This document shows positions 24,155 through 33,710 of a stretch of 64,000 nt of DNA, one piece after another (positions within the stretch are counted from its first letter, which is position 1; the number at the start of each line of letters is the position of its first letter). The DNA is taken from positions 1 to 64,000 of the forward strand of contig JBEHYN010000005.1 of the NCBI GenBank assembly GCA_048498155.1, in the 5' to 3' direction. A program made the position numbers and the translations under genes. The notes below the pieces were generated by a model. The model was not told the origin of the DNA. It ran no database searches and saw nothing but the letters and a program-made list of their open reading frames with translations. The stretch is from BOG-938 sp048498155 (GTDB taxonomy: Bacteria > Pseudomonadota > Alphaproteobacteria > Caulobacterales > Caulobacteraceae).

Positions 24155-26479
24155 ATGCGGATACGGATATTGATGGTTTCGGCCTGGAAAAACGGACTGC
24201 TCGTTGGGTGCGCCGCGCTCGCGCTAAGCTGTGCGGCGTTGTCGCCGGCGCGCGCTCAAACGCTGGCGTCCAGCGAGCCGCGCGCCCCTAGCGCCGCAGT
24301 GCTCGCCGCGCGGGCCGCCGGCGCGCCATCAGCGCCATCGGCCGACGAATTGTTGGGGCAATCCGGCTTCTACCTTGAGGCTGACACCCTGATCCGGGAC
24401 GACAAGGCCCATACCTGGACGGCCCGCGGATCGGTCGAAGCGCGTTACAACGGACGAACTCTGCGCGCGAACGAAATGGTCTACAACGCTGAGACCGGCG
24501 TCAGCACCGCGCGCGGCAATGTGCAGATCGTCAAGGCCGACGGGACGACCGAATTCGCCCGGGTGATGACCCTCGACAAGGACTTTCACACTGGTGTGGC
24601 GGTGGCGTTTTCCGCTCACCTGCAGGACAACATCACAGTGTCCGCCGCCGAGGCCATTCGCAGAAATCAAGATGCGATCGAACTGAACAAGGCCATCTTC
24701 ACCCCTTGTAACATTTGCGCCCAAGATCAGACCCCCAAGGAACCGACTTGGTCCATTCAAGCGTCGCAGATGGTTCAGGACCCAGCGCGACACCTAATCT
24801 ATTACCGAAACGCGGTCATCAGGGTGTTGGGCTTGCCTGTGATGTACACGCCGGTCTTCTGGCACCCCGACCCAACAGCCAAGCGCAGCTCAGGCTTTCT
24901 CGCGCCCAGCTTTATCGCGAACAGCACCCTGGGTTTTTCCTATACCCAACCCTACCTGTGGGTGATCTCGCCTTCGCAGGATCTTGTCCTGGCGCCGCAG
25001 TTCAACACCAAGGTCAATCCCCTGTTGCAGGCCGAATATCGGAAGCGCTTCTATTCCGGGGCCATCGACGCGCGGTTCGGCTACACCTACGAGCGCGAAT
25101 TCACCAATATCGGCGCCCGATACGAAAATCTGACCTCTCGCAGCTTTGTGCTGGCGCAAGGCGCGTTCGCGCCGACTGCCAATTGGACATTGGGATTCAC
25201 CGCCGAGCGGGTCACCGATCCCCTGATGTTCCAGCGTTACGCCATCAACAATGTCTATGTGCCGCGCGGCCTTTATTCGACCGACAATCTGCGTCTGATC
25301 AGCCAGGCCTATGCGGTGCGGCAAACCGCACGCAGCTATCTGTCGATCGCCACCATCAGCTTCCAAGGCTTGCTCCCCGGCGATCAGAACGGGACTTTCC
25401 CACTGGTGGCCCCCTTGATCGAGGCCCACTATGAGCCCAGCCATCCGGTTTTGGGCGGAACCCTGGAGCTGACCGGCGACGCGGTGCTGCTGGATCGCAG
25501 CCGCCAAGTGCTGACCGACAAGGGGCCGGGCAATTCCAACGAACGGGCCACCATCTCGGCGGACTGGAGCCGCAATCTGATCCTGCCCAACGGCATCCGC
25601 ATGCGACCGTTCGCCAACGCCCGCGCTGACGAGTACTACGTCTCCAACCAGAGCCCGACGCAGCTAGGCGATCACACCGCCGCTCGCGCGCTGGGCACCA
25701 TAGGCATTGACGCGAGCTGGCCTTTCTTCAAGCGCCAGAACGACATGAGTATTGTGCTGGAACCTCTTGCCCAGCTTGCTATTTCTCCAAATCCCAGACC
25801 CTACTCCACCATCCCCAACGAGGACAGCCAGACCTTCCTCTTCGACGAAACGAACCTGTTCGACTACAATAAGTCCCCAGGGTTTGATTACTATGAATCC
25901 GGCCAGCGCCTGAACATCGGCGGCCGGGCTACTTTTCGTTTGGATTCGGGCGGCTCAGGCCAGCTGTTGGTTGGCGAAAGCCTCCGGGCTCAGCCTGATC
26001 CCTCGCTGTTGGGCACAAGCCTGAACCGCACAGCTTCCGACTGGGTGATCGCCGCCTCGCTCCAGCCCTTGAGCCAGTTCTCCGCCTATACACGCGCGCT
26101 GGTGAACCAGAGTACGGGATCGTTGGACCGGATCGAGGTGGGCGCCAACGCCAATGTTTATAAGGTTTCGGGCTTCCTGCGCTATCTGCGCGACGATATA
26201 GATATCGCCGGCGCCCGGGTGGAGAACATGCAGGGCGGCCTTCAGGTGCAGTTCACTCAGCATTGGGGTATAGTCACTTACGCGAACTGGGACATCGCCT
26301 CTAGGGTGTGGCCCAATCAGGACGCGGGTATTTACTATCAGGACGAGTGCATCCGCATCACGCTGTTGTACCAGCACAACGGCACCTATAACCGAGCTCT
26401 GACCCCGACCAATCAGGTGCTTGTGCGGGTCTCGCTCCCAATGTTGGGCGTTGCAGGTCTTCAACGATCAGGACTTTAG
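24155..26479 (+). CDS. lptD: LPS assembly outer-membrane protein LptD
   Basis: A 774-residue protein that inserts LPS into the outer membrane. A signal peptide (cleaved near ARAQTLAS) is followed by an OstA-like N-domain (VEARYNGRTLRANEMVYN) of about 150 residues, then a beta-barrel of about 550. Cysteines occur as CNICA in the N-domain and DECIRIT near the C-terminus, and could form the inter-domain disulfides needed for function. The ATG at 24155 or at 24173 is possible; only the signal peptide length changes. Confidence 0.94.
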   Translation: MRIRILMVSAWKNGLLVGCAALALSCAALSPARAQTLASSEPRAPSAAVLAARAAGAPSAPSADELLGQSGFYLEADTLIRDDKAHTWTARGSVEARYNGRTLRANEMVYNAETGVSTARGNVQIVKADGTTEFARVMTLDKDFHTGVAVAFSAHLQDNITVSAAEAIRRNQDAIELNKAIFTPCNICAQDQTPKEPTWSIQASQMVQDPARHLIYYRNAVIRVLGLPVMYTPVFWHPDPTAKRSSGFLAPSFIANSTLGFSYTQPYLWVISPSQDLVLAPQFNTKVNPLLQAEYRKRFYSGAIDARFGYTYEREFTNIGARYENLTSRSFVLAQGAFAPTANWTLGFTAERVTDPLMFQRYAINNVYVPRGLYSTDNLRLISQAYAVRQTARSYLSIATISFQGLLPGDQNGTFPLVAPLIEAHYEPSHPVLGGTLELTGDAVLLDRSRQVLTDKGPGNSNERATISADWSRNLILPNGIRMRPFANARADEYYVSNQSPTQLGDHTAARALGTIGIDASWPFFKRQNDMSIVLEPLAQLAISPNPRPYSTIPNEDSQTFLFDETNLFDYNKSPGFDYYESGQRLNIGGRATFRLDSGGSGQLLVGESLRAQPDPSLLGTSLNRTASDWVIAASLQPLSQFSAYTRALVNQSTGSLDRIEVGANANVYKVSGFLRYLRDDIDIAGARVENMQGGLQVQFTQHWGIVTYANWDIASRVWPNQDAGIYYQDECIRITLLYQHNGTYNRALTPTNQVLVRVSLPMLGVAGLQRSGL

Positions 26480-27874
26480 ATGAGTGTAGTCGTGCAAATC
26501 GGATCGAACATCACCCGGCACGCGCGCCTTCGGTGCGGTGCTGCGCTTATGATCGTGGGCCTGATCTCTCCCTCGCTGGCCTACCCTCAGGCCACACCCG
26601 CCGATGCGCCCCCTTCCCCGGCTCCCGCCGCAGCGGCGCCCGTCGCCGCGCCACGGCCCCCGACGCCGGGGCTTAACGAAGCTGTCGCCGCGCTGATCAA
26701 CGACGACATGATATCGACCTACGATCTGCAACAGCGCATGCGCCTGTTGATACTGACCTCGGGCGTGCGCCCGACCCCGGAGGTGGTGCAACAGATCGAG
26801 CAACAGGCCCTGTCCACCCTGACGGACGAGCACTTGCAGATGCAGGAATTGATGCGCGTGCAGCGGCGTCAGAAAGACAATAAGTCCAGCCTGATCGCCA
26901 ACGACAAGGATGTCGACGAAGAGATCGCCCTGCTGGCTCGGCAGAACAACCTGACCTACGAGCAACTCAAGACTTCTTTCGCGTCAGCCGGCGTCGATAT
27001 CGAATCCCTGCGCCAGGAGGTACGCGTTCAGATCAGTTGGCAACGCTTGGTGAGCGGCATGTACGGCTCGCGCATCCATATCGGCGATGACCAAGTTTCC
27101 ACTGAACTGCGCGGTTTGAGCGCCGCCGCCAGCCAACCCCAGTACCTCATCAGTGAGATCTTCATCGACGCCGTGCGCGCGGGCGGCATGGCTCAGGCGC
27201 AGGCCGGGGCCGAGCAATTGATCGGCCAACTGCAGAAAGGCGCTCCCTTTCCTGCTGTGGCGCGTCAGTTTTCCGCCGCGCCGACCGCCGCCAACGGGGG
27301 GGATGCGGGCTGGGTGTCCGCCAGCCAAGAGCCGCCGGAAGTAGGCCGTGTCCTGGACGGGCTGCGGGCGGGCCAATTGTCCGCGCCCATCCCGTCGGCT
27401 GACGGCGTATATATCGTCTATCTGCGGGACAAACAGGCCGCAACCAGCCAGACTCTGGTGAGCCTAAAACAGCTGGCCATCCGCCTGCCCAAGGACGCCC
27501 CAGAAGATCAACTCGCAGCCGCGACCTCCACCCTGGCCACTCTTCGCACCCAGGCGAAGGGCTGCGCGAGCCTGGACGCACTGGCGGCCAAGACCAAGGG
27601 CGTGATCGCCACGGACCTCGGCGAAGCGGAAATCAGCGACCTGAACGGCCCCTTCAAAACCGCCGCCGAGACTCTGCGGCAGGACGAATTGAGCCAGCCG
27701 ATCCGCACGGATGTCGGCCTTCACCTGGTCGCGGTCTGTGGCAAGCGCAGCGCCGGCGCCAATATCCCGACCCGTGCTGAAATCCAGAACCGTATGTACG
27801 CCGAGCAGTTGCAAACCATGTCGCGGCGCTATCTACGCGACCTGAAAAATTCGGCCGCTATCGAAACACGGTGA
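26480..27874 (+). CDS. surA: Periplasmic chaperone SurA
   Basis: A 464-residue peptidyl-prolyl isomerase and chaperone for outer-membrane proteins. Seen: signal peptide to about residue 36, a Pro/Ala linker, the SurA N-domain (NEAVAALINDDMISTYDLQQ), one good PPIC rotamase domain at ~215-320 (FPAVARQFSAAPTAANGGDA then GW), and a second degenerate domain to ~440. Starts on the base after the lptD stop. LptD is itself a SurA client, which fits the operon. Confidence 0.92.
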   Translation: MSVVVQIGSNITRHARLRCGAALMIVGLISPSLAYPQATPADAPPSPAPAAAAPVAAPRPPTPGLNEAVAALINDDMISTYDLQQRMRLLILTSGVRPTPEVVQQIEQQALSTLTDEHLQMQELMRVQRRQKDNKSSLIANDKDVDEEIALLARQNNLTYEQLKTSFASAGVDIESLRQEVRVQISWQRLVSGMYGSRIHIGDDQVSTELRGLSAAASQPQYLISEIFIDAVRAGGMAQAQAGAEQLIGQLQKGAPFPAVARQFSAAPTAANGGDAGWVSASQEPPEVGRVLDGLRAGQLSAPIPSADGVYIVYLRDKQAATSQTLVSLKQLAIRLPKDAPEDQLAAATSTLATLRTQAKGCASLDALAAKTKGVIATDLGEAEISDLNGPFKTAAETLRQDELSQPIRTDVGLHLVAVCGKRSAGANIPTRAEIQNRMYAEQLQTMSRRYLRDLKNSAAIETR

Positions 27875-28890
27875 CGGTTTCCGCCGCCCTCGGCCCCATC
27901 GCCGTCAGCCTTGGGGATCCCGCAGGCATCGGTCCTGAGATTGTGCTCAAGGCCTGGCAGGCCCTTCGCCAGGGCGGCGATCCGTTCTTCGTGGTGGGTG
28001 ATCGCCAGGTCCTGGCCGATGCGTCCTCGCAGATTCCCTTAGCCGTTATCGGCTCGGAGCGGGAGGCCGGCGCCGTCTTCGCCCAGGCCCTTCCGATAAT
28101 TCACATGCCCTTGGCGAGTGAGGCGGTCCCCGGTCGGCCGTCCAGCGACCACGGGGCCCAAGTCGTCGCTTGGATTCGGACAGCGGTGGAGATGGCGTTG
28201 ACGGGCGAGGCCGTGGCGGTGGTGACCGCCCCTATCGCCAAGGCCCCGCTCTATGCAGCGGGTTTCAAGTTTCCCGGCCATACCGAGTTCCTGGGAGAAT
28301 TGACCGCAGGTACACCGATGAACGGGCCGCGCGGGCCTATCATGATGCTGGCCGCCAGGGACCTGCGCGCCGTCCCCGTAACGATCCACGAGCCTTACGC
28401 TAAGGCGCCCGAGCGGCTCACCACCAAGTTAATCGTGCATGCAGGCGAAGTGACGGCCGCCGCCCTCGCTCGGGATTTCGCCATCCGGCGCCCCCGCCTG
28501 GCTCTCGCCGGTCTCAATCCCCACGCCGGGGAAAGCGGGGCTATCGGACGAGAGGAGATCGAGATTATCGCCCCCGCCGCCGCCATCCTCAGGGGGCAGG
28601 GCATTGATTGTACCGACCCCAAGCCCGCCGACACCCTATTCCATCCCGAGGCGCGCGCTGCTTACGACGCAGTCCTGTGCATGTACCACGACCAGGCGCT
28701 GATCCCGGTGAAGATGCTGGATTTCTGGGGAGGCGTGAACGTGACACTCGGCCTGCCCATCGTGCGTGTCTCCCCCGATCACGGGGTGGGCTACGACATT
28801 GCCGGACAGGGACGCGCCCGGGCCGACAGCCTGATTGCCGCGCTGCGACTGGCCCGCCAGATCGCCGTCCGTCGTCAGGACGCGAAATGA
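27871..28890 (+). CDS. pdxA: 4-hydroxythreonine-4-phosphate dehydrogenase
   Basis: A 339-residue NAD-dependent enzyme of pyridoxal-phosphate synthesis. Seen: SLGDPAGIGPEI near the N-terminus, metal-ligand His in FPGHTEFLGEL and in MYHDQALIPVKML, and the C-terminal GLPIVRVSPDHGVGYDIAG. The GTG start overlaps the surA stop by 4 bases, and its stop overlaps rsmA by ATGA. Confidence 0.96.
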   Translation: MTVSAALGPIAVSLGDPAGIGPEIVLKAWQALRQGGDPFFVVGDRQVLADASSQIPLAVIGSEREAGAVFAQALPIIHMPLASEAVPGRPSSDHGAQVVAWIRTAVEMALTGEAVAVVTAPIAKAPLYAAGFKFPGHTEFLGELTAGTPMNGPRGPIMMLAARDLRAVPVTIHEPYAKAPERLTTKLIVHAGEVTAAALARDFAIRRPRLALAGLNPHAGESGAIGREEIEIIAPAAAILRGQGIDCTDPKPADTLFHPEARAAYDAVLCMYHDQALIPVKMLDFWGGVNVTLGLPIVRVSPDHGVGYDIAGQGRARADSLIAALRLARQIAVRRQDAK

Positions 28891-29753
28891 CCACCCTGGA
28901 CGACCTGCCACCACTGCGCGACAGTCTGGCCGCCCACGGCCTGTGGGCCAATAAGGGCCTTGGGCAGCATTTCCTGCTCGATCTGAATATCACCCGCAAG
29001 ATCGCCAGGCTGGCCGGGCCTCTAGGCGTTGGCCTGACCATCGAGGTAGGGCCCGGCCCGGGGGGACTGACCCGCGCCCTGTTGGAAGCGGGCGGCCATG
29101 TGCTCGCCATTGAAAAAGACGCTCGATTCCTGCCTGTTCTTGCGGATCTCGCCGCCGCCGCCCCGGACCGCCTGTTCGTGGTGCAAGGCGATGCCCTGCA
29201 TGCCGACGAGGCGGCTCTGGCGGAAAACCTTCTGCCCGGCGCGCCGGTTCGCATCGTGGCCAACCTGCCCTACAACGTCGGCACGCCGCTGTTGCACAAA
29301 TGGCTGACCGGTTCGTTAAGGCTGCAGTCCCTCACCCTGATGTTCCAGAAGGAAGTGGCTCAGCGCATCGTCGCCCAGACCGGTTCACCCGCCTACGGTC
29401 GCCTGGCCGTGATCTGCCAGGCCTTAGCCTTCAGCGAGATCATCATGGACCTGCCGCCGCGCGCCTTTACCCCCCCGCCTAAGGTCACATCTGCCGTGGT
29501 TCAACTGATCCCCAAGGCGCAGGGCCTGGATGCCGGTCTGTTGAGGTCCCTTGAAGGGGTCACGCGAGAAGCCTTCGGACAAAGGCGCAAGATGCTGAAA
29601 TCCAGTCTGAAATCGCTGGGCGGTGCGACGTTATGCGAAGCGGCTGGCATCGATCCAGAGGTCAGGGCGGAGACAATCGACGTCGCGGGATTCCTTCGTT
29701 TGGCTCAGGCCGCCCTGCTTTGCACATCTTCGGGCGCTGCAGCGAGCAGTTGA
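28887..29753 (+). CDS. rsmA: 16S rRNA dimethyladenosine transferase RsmA/KsgA
   Basis: A 288-residue SAM-dependent enzyme that dimethylates two adjacent adenosines in helix 45 of 16S rRNA. Seen: KGLGQHFLLDLNITRKIA, SAM motif EVGPGPGGLTRALL, and catalytic NLPYNVGTPLL. Order surA-pdxA-rsmA is conserved widely. The last ~16 codons overlap the convergent receiver-protein gene. Confidence 0.96.
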   Translation: MTTLDDLPPLRDSLAAHGLWANKGLGQHFLLDLNITRKIARLAGPLGVGLTIEVGPGPGGLTRALLEAGGHVLAIEKDARFLPVLADLAAAAPDRLFVVQGDALHADEAALAENLLPGAPVRIVANLPYNVGTPLLHKWLTGSLRLQSLTLMFQKEVAQRIVAQTGSPAYGRLAVICQALAFSEIIMDLPPRAFTPPPKVTSAVVQLIPKAQGLDAGLLRSLEGVTREAFGQRRKMLKSSLKSLGGATLCEAAGIDPEVRAETIDVAGFLRLAQAALLCTSSGAAASS

Positions 29754-30523
29754 GCAGCGAAGGCTTCCAACTGCTCGCGCGATGGCTCGTTCCCTGTCTG
29801 ATGCAGGTAGGCGCCCAGGGCCAAGGCCGACGATTGAAGAGCCCGCAACGCCTCCTTGCCGGCGGACAGCTCGCACAGCAGACGCACCTGCGCTTTTAAG
29901 GCTCGCATGGCTTGTTTGCGGTCGGACTCCAAGGCGTTTGCCGCCGATTGGACGATCTTGATCGCCTGACCGATTCGCTGAGCTATCGGCGAGGCGCCCT
30001 CCGCTCGGCGTTTGCGCGGGCCTTTGTAATCGGCCGAATTGAACCGTCGACGATCAGGCCCGACGTAACTGACCGCTTCGATCCAGTCACGGGGACGAAG
30101 AACAATGGCGTCCAGACGCTTTTTCAAGTCGCTCATATTGTATGGCCGGCGCAGGAATTCGTGTACGCCCGCATCGCGAGACCCAATAATGGCCGCCGCC
30201 GTGGCCTCAGCGGTCACCACGATCACCGGCGCTTCGCGAACAGCCAATTCACTCCGGCGCAGGAAACGGGTGAACGCCAATCCGTCCATTTCGCCGCCCT
30301 TGTACTCGACGAAAATGATCTGGAGATCGACCGTTTGCACCATTCGCATGGCGCGTTCCTCGGTATGGGCGCAGAAGACTTGGCAGTTGGGAATCAGCGC
30401 CCGCAAAAACTCCGCCAACATCTTGGCCGACGCGACATTGGAGTCGATCACCAGCACGCGGCGCAATTGGCTCACGGCGTTGGGGGAGATGGCGCCAGTC
30501 GCTTGGTTCAAAGTCGGACCCAT
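29705..30523 (-). CDS. Atypical receiver-domain protein (phosphoacceptor Asp replaced by Glu)
   Basis: A 272-residue protein with an N-terminal receiver fold (about 20-140: RRVLVIDSNVASAKMLAEFL ... VIVVTAE ... HEFLRRPYN). The usual phosphorylated Asp is Glu73 (FVEYKGGEMDG), and the conserved Lys is Arg (R125/R126); only one of the acidic pair, Asp27, is kept. It may therefore be locked or unphosphorylated. A VGPDRRRF motif follows, then a mostly helical C-terminal half with no DNA-binding domain seen. Its 3' end overlaps rsmA by 49 bases. Function unknown. Confidence 0.8.
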   Translation of the reverse strand: MGPTLNQATGAISPNAVSQLRRVLVIDSNVASAKMLAEFLRALIPNCQVFCAHTEERAMRMVQTVDLQIIFVEYKGGEMDGLAFTRFLRRSELAVREAPVIVVTAEATAAAIIGSRDAGVHEFLRRPYNMSDLKKRLDAIVLRPRDWIEAVSYVGPDRRRFNSADYKGPRKRRAEGASPIAQRIGQAIKIVQSAANALESDRKQAMRALKAQVRLLCELSAGKEALRALQSSALALGAYLHQTGNEPSREQLEAFAAQLLAAAPEDVQSRAA

Positions 30524-30596
30524 ATCGATTGATCAGTCGAGTATAGCCAGGCTTAGTAAACGAGCACTTAAGCCTAAAACCCTAACCCGCGCCTTA

Positions 30597-31889
30597 TCAC
30601 CGATCTGCAAATGGATCGCGCATGAGGATGGTGTCCTCGCGTTCGGGGCTAGTGGACAACAAGGCCACGGGGGCGCCGATCAGTTCTTCGATCCGGCGCA
30701 CATATTTGACCGCAGCGGCAGGCAAGTCGCGCCAACTGCGCGCGCCGCGCGTGCTCTGACTCCACCCTTCCAGGGTCTCCCACACCGGCTTGAGCCCGCT
30801 TTGGGCCTTCAGCCCGGCCGGGAGATAGTCGTAACTCTTGCCCTCCAGGGTGTAGCCGACTCCGATCTTCAGCTCGTCAAATCCGTCAAGAACGTCCAGC
30901 TTGGTCAGCGCCACGCCATCGATGCCATTGACCGAGACCGATTGGCGGACCAAGGCCGCGTCGAACCATCCGCAGCGACGAGGCCGACCGGTGACCGTCC
31001 CAAACTCATGGCCGCGCTCGCCCAGGCGCCTTCCATGATCATCGAACAGTTCGGTGGGGAAAGGCCCCTCGCCCACGCGTGTGGTGTAGGCCTTGACGAT
31101 GCCCAGCACATAGCCGGTCGAACGCGGCCCCAGCCCCGAGCCCGCCGCCGCCTGGCCGGCCACGGTGTTGGAGGAAGTGACATAGGGATAGGTGCCGTGA
31201 TCCACGTCCAGCAGAGCGCCCTGGGCGCCCTCGAACAACACCCGCGACCCGTCTTTGATCGCCTCGTCCAGCAAACGCCAAGCGGGCTGGGCATAGGGCA
31301 GTATCTTGGGTGCGATCTCCAGCAGGGCGTCCAGCAAGGCATCGCCATCGTAGTCCGGCAGATCAAGCCCCTTTCGAAGCGCGCCGTGATGGGCGAGCAG
31401 GCGCTCGATCTTAATCTTCAACGCCTCTGGATCGCCCAGGTCCGCCACGCGAATTGCTCGGCGTCCGACCTTGTCCTCATAGGCCGGTCCAATGCCGCGG
31501 CCCGTGGTGCCGATCTTGCCGGCTCCCGCCGCCGCCTCGCGCGCGCCGTCCAAGTCCCGATGTAGGGGCAGGATCAGGCAGGCGTTGTCGGCCAAAATCA
31601 GTATTTGCCGATTGATTTCCACGCCCTGCGCGCGAATCTTCTCGATTTCGGCCAGCAGGGCCCATGGGTCGACCACCACGCCGTTGCCGATGACTGAGGG
31701 CTTGCCCTGGACCACCCCGGAAGGCAGCAGGGACAGCTTATAGGTCTTGTCTCCCACCACCAGGGTGTGGCCGGCATTGTGGCCGCCCTGGAAGCGCACG
31801 ACCATGTCGGCGCGATTGGACAGCCAATCAACGATCTTGCCCTTGCCCTCGTCGCCCCATTGGGCGCCGACGACGGTCACATTGGCCAT
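30597..31889 (-). CDS. purA: Adenylosuccinate synthetase
   Basis: A 430-residue GTP-dependent enzyme joining IMP and aspartate. Seen: the phosphate-binding GAQWGDEGKGKIVDWL at the start, GHNAGHTLVV, GIGPAYEDKVGRRAIR and GPRSTGYVLGIVKAYTTRVG. Normal length. A single gene upstream of the receiver-protein gene on the same strand, with no overlap. Confidence 0.97.
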   Translation of the reverse strand: MANVTVVGAQWGDEGKGKIVDWLSNRADMVVRFQGGHNAGHTLVVGDKTYKLSLLPSGVVQGKPSVIGNGVVVDPWALLAEIEKIRAQGVEINRQILILADNACLILPLHRDLDGAREAAAGAGKIGTTGRGIGPAYEDKVGRRAIRVADLGDPEALKIKIERLLAHHGALRKGLDLPDYDGDALLDALLEIAPKILPYAQPAWRLLDEAIKDGSRVLFEGAQGALLDVDHGTYPYVTSSNTVAGQAAAGSGLGPRSTGYVLGIVKAYTTRVGEGPFPTELFDDHGRRLGERGHEFGTVTGRPRRCGWFDAALVRQSVSVNGIDGVALTKLDVLDGFDELKIGVGYTLEGKSYDYLPAGLKAQSGLKPVWETLEGWSQSTRGARSWRDLPAAAVKYVRRIEELIGAPVALLSTSPEREDTILMRDPFADR

Positions 31890-32044
31890 GGTTACGGCTC
31901 CTCGCCTGCCGGGAGGGGTCCAGCCGCCCTTCGACAGGTCTCGGCGACAGAACCTTTACAGCTTTTAGGCCCGCACTCAGCGAGGGCGCGCGCAGACGCG
32001 CCCTGTACACCAGCCGCCGCGCCAGGCGTCAAGTCCAGGGCCTC

Positions 32045-33622
32045 TCAGAACACCAAGGCGCGAACTTCCTTGACGTGCGGCAAGGCCTCAATCGCATCGA
32101 GCAGCGCCGTAGAGGGCGCCTGATCGACCCCCACCAGGGCGATAGCGTCATCACCCGCCTTGACCCGGCCCAGGTTGAAGGTGGCGATGTTAATGTTCGC
32201 CTCCGCCAACAGACCGCCGAGCCGACCAATGAAACCGGGCTTGTCGAGGTTGTTCACGTAGAGCATGGCCGGAGCAAAGGGAGCGTCCAAATCCATGCCC
32301 TTAACCTCCACCACCCGCGGCAAGCCGCCGATCACCGATCCGGCGATGGACCGCGAATCGCTATCGGAGACCACGGTGATGCGGATCATACTTTCATAGG
32401 TCGGCGAGGTTTCCTGGCGCGACTCAGACACCTTAATCCCTCGCTCGCGCGCAACGGCCGGCGCCGAGACCATGTTGACGTCCTCCAGAGCCGGCTTCAA
32501 CACGCCGGCCAGGGCTGCGGCGGTCAACGGCTTGACGTTGAGCTTGGCGATTTCGCCCTCATAGGCGATCTCGACGGACCTCAGACCGGCGTCCACCATC
32601 TGGCCGGCGAAGGCGCCCAGGCATTGAGCCAGGGTGACAAATGGCTTCAGCCTAGGCGCATCCTCGGCGCTGATCGAAGGGCTGTTCAGAGCGTTGGTCA
32701 CCGCTCCGGTCAGCAAATAGTCCGACATTTGCTCGGCCACCTGCAGGGCCACGTTCTCCTGCGCTTCATTGGTCGAGGCGCCCAGATGCGGAGTGGCGAC
32801 AAAGTTTTCCGCGCCGAACAGTACGTTCTGCTTGGCCGGCTCCTCAACGAACACGTCGAAGCCCGCCCCGCCCACATGGCCGCTGTCCAGCAGCTCGCGC
32901 AGGGCGGCCTCGTCAACCAGACCGCCACGGGCGCAGTTGACGATGATCACGCCCTTCTTGGTCTTGGCCAGAGCCTCGCGCGACAGGATGTTGCGAGTCT
33001 TATCGGTCATCGGGGTGTGCAGGGTGATGAAGTCGGCGCGGGCCAGAAGCTGGTCCAGCTCGACCTTTTCCACGCCGATCTCCACGGCCCGTTCGGGCGA
33101 CAGGAAGGGATCGTAGGCTGCGACCTTCATCTTCAGGCCAAGAGCCCGGTCCGCCACGATGGAACCAATGTTGCCTGCGCCGATCAGGCCAAGGGTCTTG
33201 GCGAACAGCTCCACGCCCATGAAGCGGTTCTTCTCCCACTTACCGGCCTGGGTGGAGGCGTCGGCGGCGGGAAGCTGGCGGGCCACGGCGAACATCAGGG
33301 CGATGGCGTGCTCGGCGGTGGTGATGGAATTGCCGAAGGGGGTGTTCATCACCACGATTCCGGCGGCGGTGGCGGCGGGAATATCGACATTGTCCACCCC
33401 GATTCCGGCGCGGCCGATCACCTTGAGGGTCTTGGCCTTGGCGATAACGTCCTTGTCGACCTTGGTCGCCGAACGGACAGCAAGGCCGTCGTACTGATCG
33501 ATGATCTCGAGCAGTTGGTCCTTGGTCAGTCCGGTCTTGATATCGGCCTCCACCCCGCGATCCTTGAATATGGCGACGGCGGCGGGGGAAAGCTTGTCGG
33601 CGATGAGTACGCGGGGAGCCAT
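32045..33622 (-). CDS. serA: D-3-phosphoglycerate dehydrogenase
   Basis: A 525-residue NAD-dependent first enzyme of serine synthesis. Seen: Rossmann motif LIGAGNIGSIVADRALG, NCARGGLVDE (catalytic Arg), PHLGASTNEAQENV (catalytic His), an intervening allosteric domain, and a C-terminal ACT domain (about 455-525) for feedback by serine. It lies 88 bases past serC on the same strand, so the two make a serC-serA unit controlled by the leader ahead of serC. Confidence 0.96.
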   Translation of the reverse strand: MAPRVLIADKLSPAAVAIFKDRGVEADIKTGLTKDQLLEIIDQYDGLAVRSATKVDKDVIAKAKTLKVIGRAGIGVDNVDIPAATAAGIVVMNTPFGNSITTAEHAIALMFAVARQLPAADASTQAGKWEKNRFMGVELFAKTLGLIGAGNIGSIVADRALGLKMKVAAYDPFLSPERAVEIGVEKVELDQLLARADFITLHTPMTDKTRNILSREALAKTKKGVIIVNCARGGLVDEAALRELLDSGHVGGAGFDVFVEEPAKQNVLFGAENFVATPHLGASTNEAQENVALQVAEQMSDYLLTGAVTNALNSPSISAEDAPRLKPFVTLAQCLGAFAGQMVDAGLRSVEIAYEGEIAKLNVKPLTAAALAGVLKPALEDVNMVSAPAVARERGIKVSESRQETSPTYESMIRITVVSDSDSRSIAGSVIGGLPRVVEVKGMDLDAPFAPAMLYVNNLDKPGFIGRLGGLLAEANINIATFNLGRVKAGDDAIALVGVDQAPSTALLDAIEALPHVKEVRALVF

Positions 33623-33710
33623 GGGATATTCTCCTGAAGCGCAAACCTCGAATTCCGATCCGAGGCTCCGCTGAGCAATGTAGGAATCGCGGGCGCGCAG
33701 CCCGCGTCAT

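Noticed and set aside
32075..33637. 520-codon open frame opposite serA
   Set aside because: serA is complete and certain; the mirror frame is Gly/His-rich with no recognisable family.
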